Shown in pieces: positions 42,125 through 50,709 of a stretch of 64,000 nt of DNA. Below the pieces are notes generated by a model, which ran no database searches, was not told the origin of the DNA, and saw only the letters and a program-made list of their open reading frames with translations. This DNA comes from an uncultured Actinomycetes bacterium (GTDB lineage: Bacteria > Actinomycetota > Thermoleophilia > Solirubrobacterales > Solirubrobacteraceae). The position numbers were made by a program, and so were the translations under genes. Where the stretch lies: positions 31,236 through 95,235 of the forward strand of contig CALAQT010000089.1 in the NCBI GenBank assembly GCA_937888775.1. Reading direction: 5' to 3'. Each line of letters starts with the position of its first letter. Position 1 is the first letter of the stretch.

Positions 42125-42979
42125 ATGCTGTGCGACCTGCTCAGGCCGGTCAAAACGGCGGCCCAAAGGGCGATGGGACCAACGGCCGTGGCGGCGGTGG
42201 CCGTCTCGATCGCCGCCTGCGGCTCGTCTGCGAGCTCAACTCACTCGAGCCCGCCACCGGCCCGGCCTGCGTCGGGGGCCAAGCCAGCCGTCCCAACCGT
42301 GCTCGTCCTCACCCAGACGCTGGGCTACCACCACATGTCGATCCCCACGGCGATGGCCACGGTGCGCGGAATCGCCGCCCGCAGCGGGCGCTACCGCGTG
42401 GTGTTCCTGGCCAGCGCCAACCAGCTCACGCCCGTGGCGCTCCGGCATGCGGCCGCCGTGATGTTCCTGCTGACGACCGGCCAGCTGCCGATGAACGCCG
42501 CCGACAAACGGGCGCTGGTCGCCTTCGTACGCGGCGGCGGCGGGCTGATCGGCTTCCACTCGGCGACCGACACCTTCCACCATTGGGCAGCCTACAAAGA
42601 GATGATCGGCGCCGAGTTCAGCCACCATCCGCACCCGAGCACCCAACGGGTGATCGTGACCGATCACTCCACCGCCGCCACGCACGCGCTCCCCGCGAGC
42701 TTCCTGATCCACGAGGAGTTCTACGTCTTCAAGCACGACCCGCGCCCCCACGTCCACGTGCTCGCCGAGCTCGACACCGGGCCCGGGGGGCCGGACCGTC
42801 CGCTCGTCTGGTGCCGGCGCTTCGGCCGTGGTCGCGTGTACTACGACGCACTGGGGCACTTCTCCACCACATGGCACAACCGGTACCAGCTCACCCTCGT
42901 GTCGGGCGGGATCCTGTGGGCGGTCGGCCTGGCCAGCGCGCCGAGCTGCTCGACGCCGAGCGCCCCTTACCGCGGCTAG
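42125..42979 (+). CDS. ThuA-like domain lipoprotein
   Basis: ThuA domains have a flavodoxin/amidotransferase-like fold and occur in proteins of trehalose or other sugar use. The 284-residue product has an N-terminal signal with lipobox VSIAACGSS (cysteine near residue 32) and a Ser/Pro linker. The ThuA domain follows: VLVLTQTLGYHHMSIPTAMA, FVRGGGGLIGFHSATDTFHH, IGAEFSHHPHPSTQRVIV and FLIHEEFYVFKHDPRPHVHV. The ending GRGRVYYDALGHFSTTWHNR is also diagnostic. It would sit on the outer membrane face. It is a single-gene unit with no sugar genes near it. Confidence 0.87.
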   Translation: MLCDLLRPVKTAAQRAMGPTAVAAVAVSIAACGSSASSTHSSPPPARPASGAKPAVPTVLVLTQTLGYHHMSIPTAMATVRGIAARSGRYRVVFLASANQLTPVALRHAAAVMFLLTTGQLPMNAADKRALVAFVRGGGGLIGFHSATDTFHHWAAYKEMIGAEFSHHPHPSTQRVIVTDHSTAATHALPASFLIHEEFYVFKHDPRPHVHVLAELDTGPGGPDRPLVWCRRFGRGRVYYDALGHFSTTWHNRYQLTLVSGGILWAVGLASAPSCSTPSAPYRG

Positions 42980-43255
42980 ACGGCTCCTCGAGATCCTCGT
43001 GAGCTGCCTCGGGTCGACGAGCAGATGCTGTCGCTCAAGTCACGCAGCATCCCGCAACGGAATCCGGGCACGACAGCCGCTCGATCGTCACGTCTATCGA
43101 GCCTGACGACCAGGCCGCGACCTGCATCGGGGGTCCCACGCGTCTCTGGCCGTCCGGTCCAAGCCACCCACAACGCGCGGACACGAGGAGGCGCGCTGGG
43201 GCTGGGCAAGCGCCAGCGCCGTCCGCGGCGAGCCCACGGTGGTGTGCCCGGCGGT

Positions 43256-44332
43256 TCAGCCCGCAGGGGTGCCGCACTGCGACGCGACGTGCAGGTAGCC
43301 CAGCGATTCGCGTGGGTACGCCGCGCACACGCTGGGGCCGGCCCAGTCGATCTCGATGTCGTAGCGCGAGTCGACCAGCGCACCCATCCTGGCAACTGTC
43401 GTGCGCGTCTGAGTGTTGATCACGTTGCCCGCGTCGCCCGCCAACAGGTAGCGACCGTCCCGGCTGAGGTTGAGCCACCCGAGATTCGGGCCCGAGACAT
43501 GCACCGTCGCGATCATGACCGGCGCCCTGTGCGGCAAGCCTGAGATGTCGAACTCATGGACGGCCCGATTGGGTTTGTCAACGAGCCAGAGGTACCGCTG
43601 GTCAGGGGAGAGTCCGATCCCATGAGATGGGAGCCCGCGGAACGTCGGAGGGACACTGAAGCCGGGCACGGGCACCGTGTACAGCACCCTGCCCGTCGCG
43701 ACGTCGCTGATCTGAAACCCGAGGTAGCGATTGGCGGTGGTGAACGCGAGAGTGTCCTGAGCATCGATCGTGAACGGCCTGACGCCGCCGACCCCACCAG
43801 GCATTAGCGGTCCCATCCTGCCGATCACCTTCCACGGGCGGTCAGCGTCCGCCTCGTAGAGGTAGCGGTCAGACGCGCCGCCGAGAAACACGTGCTGTCC
43901 GCTCGCACCAACGACTGTGTCATGCGGAGACCTGCCTGCGGCGATGGCCCCAACGACGCGGCCCGTGGTCGCGGCAAGGACGTGCCACGTATTGCCTGAG
44001 GTGTTCTCGCCGGTGGGCATGAAGATCAGCCGGCCATCGTGACTGATGTCAAACGAATCGATCCCGAACCGATAGCCGCGGTCATACATGACCTTCTGCC
44101 GGTAAAGGCTGAACTCCAACAGGTGCCCGATGCCTGTCGGAAACCCCCCGTAGCTGACGTACAGCATCCCAGTCGCAGCACTCGCGCCAATCCCCCGGAT
44201 CTCGGCGACCCTCGGAAGCCCGAACCGCCCGACGAGCGATCCGTTGGCGATGCTGTACACGGACAACTGGCCGACCCCGGCGACGTACTCGTAACGGGCT
44301 ACCTGAGTCGCGCCCGTCGCGGTCTGGGACAC
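43256..44332 (-). CDS. beta-propeller-like protein, probable exported protein with damaged start
   Basis: From GTG 44332 there are 358 residues with repeated WD/YVTN-like blades (GQLSVYSIANGSLVGRFG, DSFDISHDGRLIFMPTGENT, HGIGLSPDQRYLWLVDKPN, GWLNLSRDGRYLLAGDAGN). It is probably an extracellular binding or scaffold protein. The same frame is open upstream to 44440 and encodes IRKLIATGIVLGGLAAGVTA, a fine signal-anchor, but no ATG, GTG or TTG precedes it. The codon at 44413-44411 is ATC, sitting four bases after GGAGA. Thus the original start was probably ATG at 44413, now mutated, or ATC initiates weakly. Using GTG 44332 would delete the export signal. Confidence 0.65.
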   Translation of the reverse strand: MSQTATGATQVARYEYVAGVGQLSVYSIANGSLVGRFGLPRVAEIRGIGASAATGMLYVSYGGFPTGIGHLLEFSLYRQKVMYDRGYRFGIDSFDISHDGRLIFMPTGENTSGNTWHVLAATTGRVVGAIAAGRSPHDTVVGASGQHVFLGGASDRYLYEADADRPWKVIGRMGPLMPGGVGGVRPFTIDAQDTLAFTTANRYLGFQISDVATGRVLYTVPVPGFSVPPTFRGLPSHGIGLSPDQRYLWLVDKPNRAVHEFDISGLPHRAPVMIATVHVSGPNLGWLNLSRDGRYLLAGDAGNVINTQTRTTVARMGALVDSRYDIEIDWAGPSVCAAYPRESLGYLHVASQCGTPAG

Positions 44333-44413
44333 CGGCTGATTGGGCCACGCGAAGGCGGTAACGCCGGCCGCAAGCCCGCCCAGAACGATGCCGGTCGCGA
44401 TTAGCTTGCGGAT

Positions 44414-45446
44414 GGTTCTCCAATCAGGGTCCGACTTCGATCAGCACCTCCCACCAGGATACGAGTCGGGCTGGGGCTCCCCAGTCGCAGGACCGGCAGC
44501 GAGCGGCAGAGGCCGGGAGCCACGGGCGCATCAATACCCGAACGACCGCGAGTTGCGGCTTGATCCTCGAGTGCGCCCGGAGAGACTCGAACGCCCGACC
44601 TTCGGATCACTCCCAAGAAACGCGCGAGTGGGCGCGAGAGCCCTGCTCTGCACCCGCCACGAGCATCCCGAGCGGAAGCTGGCTTCCCCCGGTTTGCGCG
44701 GAAACCGAGGACCGCGGTGACGTCCGCGGATCGGCGCCGAACTGGCGACGGACCACCGCGAGCCCAGGCTCGTGTATCGCCGGATGCAGGGCGCACCCGG
44801 AGCGGTGGAGGATCGCGGCGGTGCATACGCAAAAGCCTCAGCGGCTTCGCCGGCGACGCAGCTCCCCACGCAGGTTGGCCCCACCATGCGCACGATCGGT
44901 ATGTCGCCATTGCGATAGCCCGGCCCGCGCTGGGCGGGAGGACAAAAGCAGTCGCGCCGACCCCAGGCCGCGCACGCTCGGATCTGGGCGGAAGGAGAAG
45001 CCCGGCGCGGGCGGGGCCGGCGCATGCTTTCCGTTGGAGGGGAGCGTCCGGCCCACACCGCCGAAATGACGAAAGCGGGCGTCAACCCCGCCGACGCTGA
45101 CGCTCCCATCCGTGGCAAAGCGCAAGCCCGCGGCGCGCTGCTTGAACGTCCTCCAGTGCTAGCTGGCGTGGGCCGGCCAGCTAACCGGGCGCGAATCTGC
45201 CGTGGCCGCTTCAGCGGCGATGCGGCCACCCGCAGATCGCAGCTCGGACAACTGGTTTCGTCGGGTACGGCCGTCAGGTCGCAGTCGCCGCGGGCCCTGC
45301 CTCGACACGAGTGCTTGCCAGAACCCAGCAAGCCATTCGTGCGCGGTTGCAGATGCGGAACCCCGCCGTCGGGTGGGTCGAGACCTCATTCGTACACGCG
45401 CTCGCTGCTCCAAACCGCGTCCCCGGGGCAGGTTGCGACGATCGGG
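44414..45446. other. about 1 kb without a supported protein gene; holds a tRNA fragment
   Basis: Long frames on both strands (for example 44531-45331, minus) are Arg/Pro/Ser-rich and match no family. One overlapping frame reads RRDSNARPSD, the well-known spurious translation of the antisense of a tRNA 3' end, which led me to the fragment at 44572-44608. The sequence otherwise looks like neutral spacer. Confidence 0.45.
44572..44608 (-). other. tRNA 3'-end fragment (T-arm and acceptor 3' strand)
   Basis: On the minus strand, GATCCGAAGGTC (end of the anticodon arm and variable loop), GGGCG-TTCGAGT-CTCTC (T-arm, one mismatch in the stem) and CGGGCGCA (3' acceptor strand) follow in the order of a tRNA. 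The 5' half cannot be found as a normal D-arm and anticodon loop; position 33 of the only possible loop is not T. It is therefore a fragment. Such fragments often mark one end of an integrated element that used the 3' end of a tRNA gene as its attachment site. Confidence 0.45.
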
Positions 45447-45476
45447 AGGTGGGCGACCGTCCGCGGCCGCCCACCT
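45447..45476 (-). terminator. 9-bp GC-rich hairpin after the secreted-protein gene
   Basis: AGGTGGGCG (45447-45455) pairs perfectly with CGCCCACCT (45468-45476) across a 12-base loop. It lies 12 bp downstream of the stop of the minus-strand gene ending at 45488. There is no T-tract, as is common for actinobacterial terminators. Confidence 0.55.
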
Positions 45477-45487
45477 GCGCGCGATGG

Positions 45488-45979
45488 TTACGGCAGCGAG
45501 ACGGGGCCGCTCGCGGTGATCAGGCTCTGAGTGGCCGCGAAGGCGTTCGAGCAGTTGCCGTTGGCGGCGTCTTCGACGAATGTGTTGTGGAGGGTCGCCC
45601 GGCCCGTTCCGCTGATGCCTCGGTAAGCACCGGTGCCAGCGGCGATCGTGTAGGTGCCGGACCCGGTTTGTGTCTGGATGCAGGCCGTGGCTGTCTGGTC
45701 TTTGCTGAGCTTCTTGTGGTTGTTGCCGATCTTGAGTGTGATCGTGCCCGCGGAGAAGTGCAGCCTCAACACGCTCTTGCTCTTTTGCGTGGCGGTGCCA
45801 CCGGCGATGAAGTGACCGGTTGCGATCACGCTCCAGACGGGCGGTCCGTTGCTCGCCTTCGCGTCGGCGAACGAGAAGCGCTCGGTCGTGGTGGATGCTG
45901 TCGCACCGGCCGCGATCACGAGCGCCGGTACGAGGAAGGCGGCGGCGGTTGCCGTGACAGAGAGGATGAGTTTGCGCAC
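45488..45979 (-). CDS. secreted hypothetical protein, allene-oxide-cyclase-barrel-like
   Basis: GTG 45979 follows AAGGAGGAAACGCAA, a near-perfect ribosome binding site, and begins a signal peptide (VRKLILSVTATAAAFLVPAL). The mature 130 residues contain SVIATGHFIAGGTATQKSKS, SGTYTIAAGTGAYRGISGTG and a single cysteine pair (ACIQTQ, GNCSNAF). The GTGAYRGISG block is typical of the allene oxide cyclase/dirigent-like barrel found in many secreted actinobacterial proteins of unknown role. Enzymatic activity should not be assumed. The longer frame to 46210 adds non-coding residues and is rejected. Confidence 0.75.
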   Translation of the reverse strand: MRKLILSVTATAAAFLVPALVIAAGATASTTTERFSFADAKASNGPPVWSVIATGHFIAGGTATQKSKSVLRLHFSAGTITLKIGNNHKKLSKDQTATACIQTQTGSGTYTIAAGTGAYRGISGTGRATLHNTFVEDAANGNCSNAFAATQSLITASGPVSLP

Positions 45980-46200
45980 TTGCGTTTCCTCCTTTGTTGC
46001 CGGCGTGTGCCGGCGGTTGGTTGGTGCGGCAAGGCTTGCGCGGATCGAGTGCGCTGTCGTCGGCCGCAGTGGTGATTTGGGGTCGTTCTGAGGGATGATT
46101 TCGGCGGGGCTGTAAGCGGCGACTGATCGTTCTCGAGGATGAGTGCGGATCGTCACGATTGATGACGCCGTGAGGTTCGAGCGGCGGTAACTTCCGGGGT

Positions 46201-47403
46201 GTGAGCTCACGGGTCCGGAACACGATCACCTGGATGCGCGGGCTTGATCCGGTTCGTGTGGACGTTCTGCTGGCGGTCGTGTTTCTGGTCGCGATCGAGG
46301 TCCAGGCCGTTACTGCGGCGCATCCGCTGACGCGCCTGGCGCTGGGGTTGATCGGGTTGGCGGTTGCGGTGGCGATCGTGATGCGGCGCCGCTGGGCGAT
46401 CCAGGCGCTGTTGCTGGTGTGCGTGGTGTTCGTCGGTGGGCGCCTGCTGATCGGCGGCCACGTGGCGGGCCAGGGCGGCGTGGTTGGCATGTTTGGGGTG
46501 TTGTTGCTGTTCTACGGGTGTGGGGCGTTCCTGGAGGGGCGGCGCGCGTGGTTCGGGCTGGGGATCAGCCTGGCGCTCGGTGTGGCGCTGTCGCTGGGAA
46601 AGTCGTCGAGCGTGCTGGCGGCGGTGTTCGGCGACGTGGCGTTCGTTCTGCTTCCGTTCCTGGTCGGGCGTTCGCGTCGCCTCGCGCTGGCGCGCGAGCA
46701 CGCCGCGCGGGAGCGGGCGGAGCGGCTGGACTCTGAGCGCGAGCGGCACGTGCGCACGGCGGCGCTCGGGGAGCGGATGCGGCTCGCGCGGGAGATTCAC
46801 GACGTGATCGCGCACAGCGTTTCGGTGATGGTGATCCAGGCTGCGGGAGCGCGGACCGTGATGGATCGGGACCCGTTGCGAGCCGAGAGCGCGCTGCGCT
46901 CGGTGGAGCGCGCTGGACGGGAGGCACTGGCGGAGATGCGACGGCTGCTTGGGGTGCTCGCCGATGGTCAGGATTTGCGGGCGCTCGCGCCGCAGCCGGG
47001 GCTCGAGGATCTCAACGAGCTGGTCTCGAGCACTCGCGCGGCGGGTCTCAACGCATCGATCTGTGTCGACGGAGACCCGGTCGCGGTTACGCAGGGGCTG
47101 AGTTTGTGCGCTTATCGGGTCGTGCAGGAGGCGCTGATGAACACGCTCAAGCACGCCGGGCCGACACAAGCCGAGGTGTACCTGCGGTGGTGTGAGGACG
47201 CGCTCGAGTTGCGGGTGAGCGACACGGGACGCGTCGCCGCCCGCGGCGTGGGCGAGCCGGTCGCTGGATCGTCGGGGCACGGGATCGCCGGGATGCGCGA
47301 GCGAGCCGCGTTGCACGGCGGTTCGGTCGAAGCAGGATCTGCCCCCGACGGCGGCTTCGTCGTTCGTGCGACGATCCCCTTGATCGCGGGGAGCGTCACG
47401 TGA
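46201..47403 (+). CDS. sensor histidine kinase (HisKA_3/NarX-DesK type)
   Basis: The 400-residue kinase has an N-terminal membrane domain with about four to five helices (residues 20-150), a charged coiled linker (REHAARERAERLDSERERH) and the dimerisation domain MRLAREIHDVIAHSVSVMVI. The phospho-acceptor is His200. The C-terminal HATPase has the N-box YRVVQEALMNTLKHAGPTQA and G-box GSSGHGIAGMRERAALHGGS. Every motif needed for activity is present. GTG 46201 is the start. Its stop overlaps the start of a second kinase-like gene by 4 bp (GTGA), and the response regulator follows. The signal sensed is unknown but is probably membrane-related. Confidence 0.93.
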   Translation: MSSRVRNTITWMRGLDPVRVDVLLAVVFLVAIEVQAVTAAHPLTRLALGLIGLAVAVAIVMRRRWAIQALLLVCVVFVGGRLLIGGHVAGQGGVVGMFGVLLLFYGCGAFLEGRRAWFGLGISLALGVALSLGKSSSVLAAVFGDVAFVLLPFLVGRSRRLALAREHAARERAERLDSERERHVRTAALGERMRLAREIHDVIAHSVSVMVIQAAGARTVMDRDPLRAESALRSVERAGREALAEMRRLLGVLADGQDLRALAPQPGLEDLNELVSSTRAAGLNASICVDGDPVAVTQGLSLCAYRVVQEALMNTLKHAGPTQAEVYLRWCEDALELRVSDTGRVAARGVGEPVAGSSGHGIAGMRERAALHGGSVEAGSAPDGGFVVRATIPLIAGSVT

Positions 47404-48620
47404 GCACCCCGACGCGCAGCGCCGGCTGGCCGGACGGTCGCGACTGGATCGGCGGCCCGATCCGGCTCGCGTCCCGGATCGATCTCGCCCGGGTCGACGT
47501 CCTGGTCGCGGTGGCGCTCACGATCGATCTGGTGCTCGAGGCGGCGCTCGGACCTGGCCTGCCGGACCGGCTCGCGACGGCGTTGTTCGCGGTCCCGTTC
47601 GCGGCGCCCGTCGCGGCTCGGCGCCGGTGGCCGGCGGCTGCCGTGATCGCCTGCACGGCTGTCGCACTATTGGAGGACGCCTTCGACGGGCAGCTGTTCA
47701 ACCTTCCCAGCAGCAGCGCGGTGATCGTGCTGATGCTCTGCAGCTACGGCGCGGGCGCCTGGCTCGCGCCCCGCCGGAGCTTCGCCGCGATCGGCGCTGC
47801 GGCGGGACTGCTCGCCGGCGACCAGCTGATCCAGATGTACGTGACCGGCGTGAGCGGCGGTGACCTCTCCGGATTCGGGACGCTGATGCTGTTATTCCTC
47901 GTGCCGTGGGTGCTCGGCCGCCTGGTTTATGAGCGAACGAAGCGCGCGGACGCGTTCGCGGCGCTCGCGGCCCAGGCGGCGGCGGAGCGCGCCGAGCGCG
48001 AGCGCGTGGCCGTCACGCAGGAGCGCCTGACGATCGGCCGCGAGCTGCAGGACATCATCGCTCACAGCGTCAGCGTGATGGTTGTGCAGGCCGGCGGCGC
48101 CCGGCGGCTGCTTCACACGGAGCCCGATCGCGCGCGCGAGTCGATCCTGAACGTCGAGCAGATCGGCCGCGAGGCGCTCGCAGAGATGCGCCGGCTGCTC
48201 GGGCTGCTGCGCAAAGACGACGACCCGCACGCGCTCACGCCACAACCGGGGCTCGAGCAGCTACCCGAGCTCGCGAGCAGCCTCGGCGACGCCGGGCTCG
48301 CGTGCGAGTTGCGCATCGAGGGCGAGCCGATCCCGCTGACGCCTGGGATCGACCTCGTCGGCTACCGGGTGATCGAGACCGCGCTGGAAACCGCCGCCGC
48401 CGCGCGGTGCCGGCAGGCGAACGCAACGATCCGCTACGAGCCGCGCCAGCTCGAGCTGGAAATCCGCGGCGAGGTTCCGCTGCCCAGCGCCAGTGACAGC
48501 ATGCAATCGGTCACTGCACGTGTCGAGCTATACGGCGGCAAGCTCGACGTCCTACCCGCCGAGCGCGACGAGTTCACCGTACGATGCCGCCTGCCGCTCG
48601 AGGGGACGCTGAGCACGTGA
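47400..48620 (+). CDS. histidine kinase paralogue lacking the phospho-acceptor histidine (pseudokinase)
   Basis: This 406-residue protein has the same architecture as its neighbour: helices up to about residue 175, a charged linker (KRADAFAALAAQAAAERAER) and a HisKA_3-like helix. There the usual EIHD reads RELQDIIAHSVSVMVVQAGG, so Gln217 replaces the phospho-acceptor histidine. The ATP-binding part is also degraded: the N-box reads GYRVIETALETAAAARCRQA without the Asn, and the glycine-rich G-box is replaced by PSASDSMQSVTARVELYGGK. The fold seems kept, but neither autophosphorylation nor ATP binding is expected. It may act as a regulatory partner in a heterodimer. It is translationally coupled on both sides. 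Confidence 0.9.
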   Translation: MSTPTRSAGWPDGRDWIGGPIRLASRIDLARVDVLVAVALTIDLVLEAALGPGLPDRLATALFAVPFAAPVAARRRWPAAAVIACTAVALLEDAFDGQLFNLPSSSAVIVLMLCSYGAGAWLAPRRSFAAIGAAAGLLAGDQLIQMYVTGVSGGDLSGFGTLMLLFLVPWVLGRLVYERTKRADAFAALAAQAAAERAERERVAVTQERLTIGRELQDIIAHSVSVMVVQAGGARRLLHTEPDRARESILNVEQIGREALAEMRRLLGLLRKDDDPHALTPQPGLEQLPELASSLGDAGLACELRIEGEPIPLTPGIDLVGYRVIETALETAAAARCRQANATIRYEPRQLELEIRGEVPLPSASDSMQSVTARVELYGGKLDVLPAERDEFTVRCRLPLEGTLST

Positions 48621-49297
48621 CCACCTCGATCCTGATCGCCGACGACCAGGCGCTCGTCCGCACCGGCTTTCGGATGATCCTCGAAGCAGAGCCTGACTTC
48701 CGCGTCCTCGCCGAAGCCAAGGACGGCGTCGACGCAATCGACGCCGCGCGCCGATGCCACCCAGACGTCGTGCTCATGGACATCCGGATGCCGCGCATGG
48801 ACGGGCTCGAAGCGACGCGGCGCATCATCGCCGCGGGCGCGGCCGGCCGGCCCCGAGTGCTGATGCTCACCACCTTCGACCTCGACGAATACGTCTACGA
48901 CGCACTCGGCGCCGGCGCCAGCGGATTCCTGCTCAAAGACGCGCCACCCGAACAGCTCGTCGCGGGGATTCGCGTGATCGCAGAAGGCGAATCGCTGCTC
49001 GCGCCAACCGTCACCCGACGGCTGATCGAGACGTTCCTGCGCGAGCGCCCCCGCGCTCCAGAGCCTCCGCCCGAGCTCGCGGAGCTGACCGAACGCGAGC
49101 TCGAGGTCCTGGGCCTGATCGCCCGCGGGCTATCCAACTCCGAAATCGCCAATGAGCTCGTCGTATCCGGAACGACCGTCAAGACCCACGTCGCCCGCGT
49201 GCTGTCAAAGCTCGGTCTACGCGACCGCGTCCAGGCCGTCGTGCTCGCCTACGAGACCGGGATCGCCAAACCCCGGAACACATCGCCACGCGACTGA
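48617..49297 (+). CDS. NarL/LuxR-family response regulator
   Basis: The 226-residue regulator has a receiver domain with the acidic pair in LIADDQALVRTGFRMILEAE and the phospho-acceptor Asp55 in VVLMDIRMPRMDGLEATRR. The switch Thr is in VLMLTTFDLDEYVYDALGAG and the Lys in GFLLKDAPPEQLVAGIRVIA. A C-terminal LuxR-type helix-turn-helix follows (LTERELEVLGLIARGLSNSE, IANELVVSGTTVKTHVARVL). GTG 48617 overlaps the stop of the pseudokinase gene. It is surely the partner of the active kinase, and its targets probably include this operon and perhaps the divergent secreted-protein gene. Confidence 0.95.
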   Translation: MTTSILIADDQALVRTGFRMILEAEPDFRVLAEAKDGVDAIDAARRCHPDVVLMDIRMPRMDGLEATRRIIAAGAAGRPRVLMLTTFDLDEYVYDALGAGASGFLLKDAPPEQLVAGIRVIAEGESLLAPTVTRRLIETFLRERPRAPEPPPELAELTERELEVLGLIARGLSNSEIANELVVSGTTVKTHVARVLSKLGLRDRVQAVVLAYETGIAKPRNTSPRD

Positions 49298-49802
49298 TGA
49301 GACCCACGCCGGGCTTCGGTCTGGCGAGCGGCGGCGGCCTTCCGATGTGACCGCACTATCTGGCACAGCCCCGCTTTCATCAGGCGACGAGCCTCGTGCC
49401 ACCGCCAACCACTCAACCTGCTCCCCGCGGAACCCGCGCATGCGCAGGGTCTGGTGCTAGCAGGATTCCGGCTAGCGGTTCGGCCTTAAGCGCGGTCCGG
49501 CGGCGAGCTCGAGCTGGCTCATACCGGACGGAACCAGCTGTCTGCGGCCGACCGCCTCTGGTGGCCGCTTCGCCGCTGACGGGGTCCCGTGCGTTGGTGG
49601 CCGCTTCCGCCGACGCCGGCGTGAAAGCGGCCACCGGCGTTCACGGCCGCGCGAGCGGCAAACGAGGCACGCGAGTCGTCTCGCGACCCGCAGCTGCCTT
49701 CAGCCAGGAGCGGGCATCTCGCTTCCGCTTCAGCCACTCGGCTCGCCGATGTCGGGTCGGTAGCATGGCGGGTCGTTGACCGACGGCGTGCCTGTCCGGA
49801 GC
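49298..49802. other. intergenic region with repeated GGTGGCCGCTT boxes
   Basis: No gene is supported. GGTGGCCGCTT occurs at 49560-49570 and 49596-49606, and its complement AAGCGGCCACC at 49625-49635. The last two can form an 11-bp stem with an 18-base loop. A related GTGGCCGCTTC occurs near 45200 on the other side of the kinase operon. The hairpin could terminate the operon transcript, but it is some 300 bp downstream. Confidence 0.4.
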
Positions 49803-50210
49803 ATGAAGCAGCTGTTCGAGCTGGCGTTGCAACTCGAGCCGCCGTGGCGCGTGGTGAGCAGCGATCTCGACTTCGCGCGGCGGCGAGTCGATCTGCGCCT
49901 GGGCTTCCGAGCTGGTTCGCGATTCCCATGTCCTCAATGCGGGCGCGCGTGCGAGGCCGTCGAGTTCACCGAGGGCACCTGGCGCCAGCCGGACATGATG
50001 GCGTTCGAGGCGTTCGTCACGGCGCGGCTGCCGTCAGTCCGGTGTCCCGAGCACGGGGACGTCGCCCTGACGCCGTCCTGGGCGAGCGACCATGTCTCGC
50101 TTCGGGATCTGATCCGCAACGGAAACGCGGACCAGCTCCGCGACACGCATGCGCATCGCAGCGCGCGTCGCGCCCGTCCACCCGGGAGCCCCGGGCAAGC
50201 TCGCCGGTGA
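49803..50210 (+). pseudogene. ISL3-family transposase N-terminal fragment
   Basis: From ATG 49803 about 95 residues match the N-terminus of ISL3-type transposases. The sequence FELALQLEPPWRVVSSDLDF is followed by the zinc finger (FPCPQCGRACEAVEF and VRCPEHGDVALTPSW) and a tryptophan-containing linker (GTWRQPDMMAFEAFVTARLP). Similarity ends near 50110, and the DDE catalytic domain is absent. No terminal repeats were found. It is a dead remnant. Confidence 0.7.
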
Positions 50211-50244
50211 CGGCCGCGCCTGCGATCGGCGGGCGACCCGTTGA

Positions 50245-50709
50245 TCAGGCGGCGTCGGCCTCGTCCGGGTATTGGGGCGGCGCATCGCCGACCGCCGCCA
50301 GCACGAGCGGGTAAGGCCGGCCGTCATCGGCGCGGATTGTCTTCAGGGTCAGCAGAACGCGCCACTCATCGCCGAAGTCGAACACGTAGGCCAGCTTCTC
50401 GCCCCGCAGAAATCGGGCCCGGTCGAGCCGCGTCTCCGCGGGCCGCTTCCGGGGCCGCTCGCCCGCGAAGAACGCGGGCAGCGAACTCGGATTCTCGAAC
50501 GAGAACGGGTTGCAGAACTCGGTGCCGGCGCGGGGCCAGAACTTCGTCCCGAGCCAGAACGTGTACAGGTGGTCGTCGTCCCAGCCGAACGCGAACTGCA
50601 GGGCGCGGTGCAGGTGCACGAACGTCTGATCGCTACGCACCCCGATCGTCCGGCGAACGCCCGGGCATCCAACCAGGCGAGCGTCGAACTCGTACACCTG
50701 CTTGACCAC
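50245..50709 (-). CDS. plasmid pRiA4b ORF-3-like family protein
   Basis: The 154-residue product opens VYEFDARLVGCPGVRRTIGV and has FVHLHRALQFAFGWDDDHLY (the family's conserved hydrophobic/Asp block), FDFGDEWRVLLTLKTIRADD and YPLVLAAVGDAPPQYPDE at the end, all typical of the pRiA4b ORF-3-like family. The family is widespread on plasmids and chromosomes, has no established biochemical function and is often found beside mobile DNA, as it is here beside an ISL3 relic. ATG 50709 is the start. It is a single-gene unit. Confidence 0.82.
   Translation of the reverse strand: MVKQVYEFDARLVGCPGVRRTIGVRSDQTFVHLHRALQFAFGWDDDHLYTFWLGTKFWPRAGTEFCNPFSFENPSSLPAFFAGERPRKRPAETRLDRARFLRGEKLAYVFDFGDEWRVLLTLKTIRADDGRPYPLVLAAVGDAPPQYPDEADAA

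Noticed and set aside
44572..44646. Complete tRNA gene on the minus strand
   Set aside because: Only the T-arm and 3' acceptor strand fit; there is no normal D-arm, and the possible anticodon loop lacks T33 and has a mismatched stem.
44531..45331. Minus-strand ORF of 266 codons with many cysteines
   Set aside because: Composition is Arg/Ser/Pro-rich and it includes the familiar false translation next to a tRNA end; no domain is recognisable.
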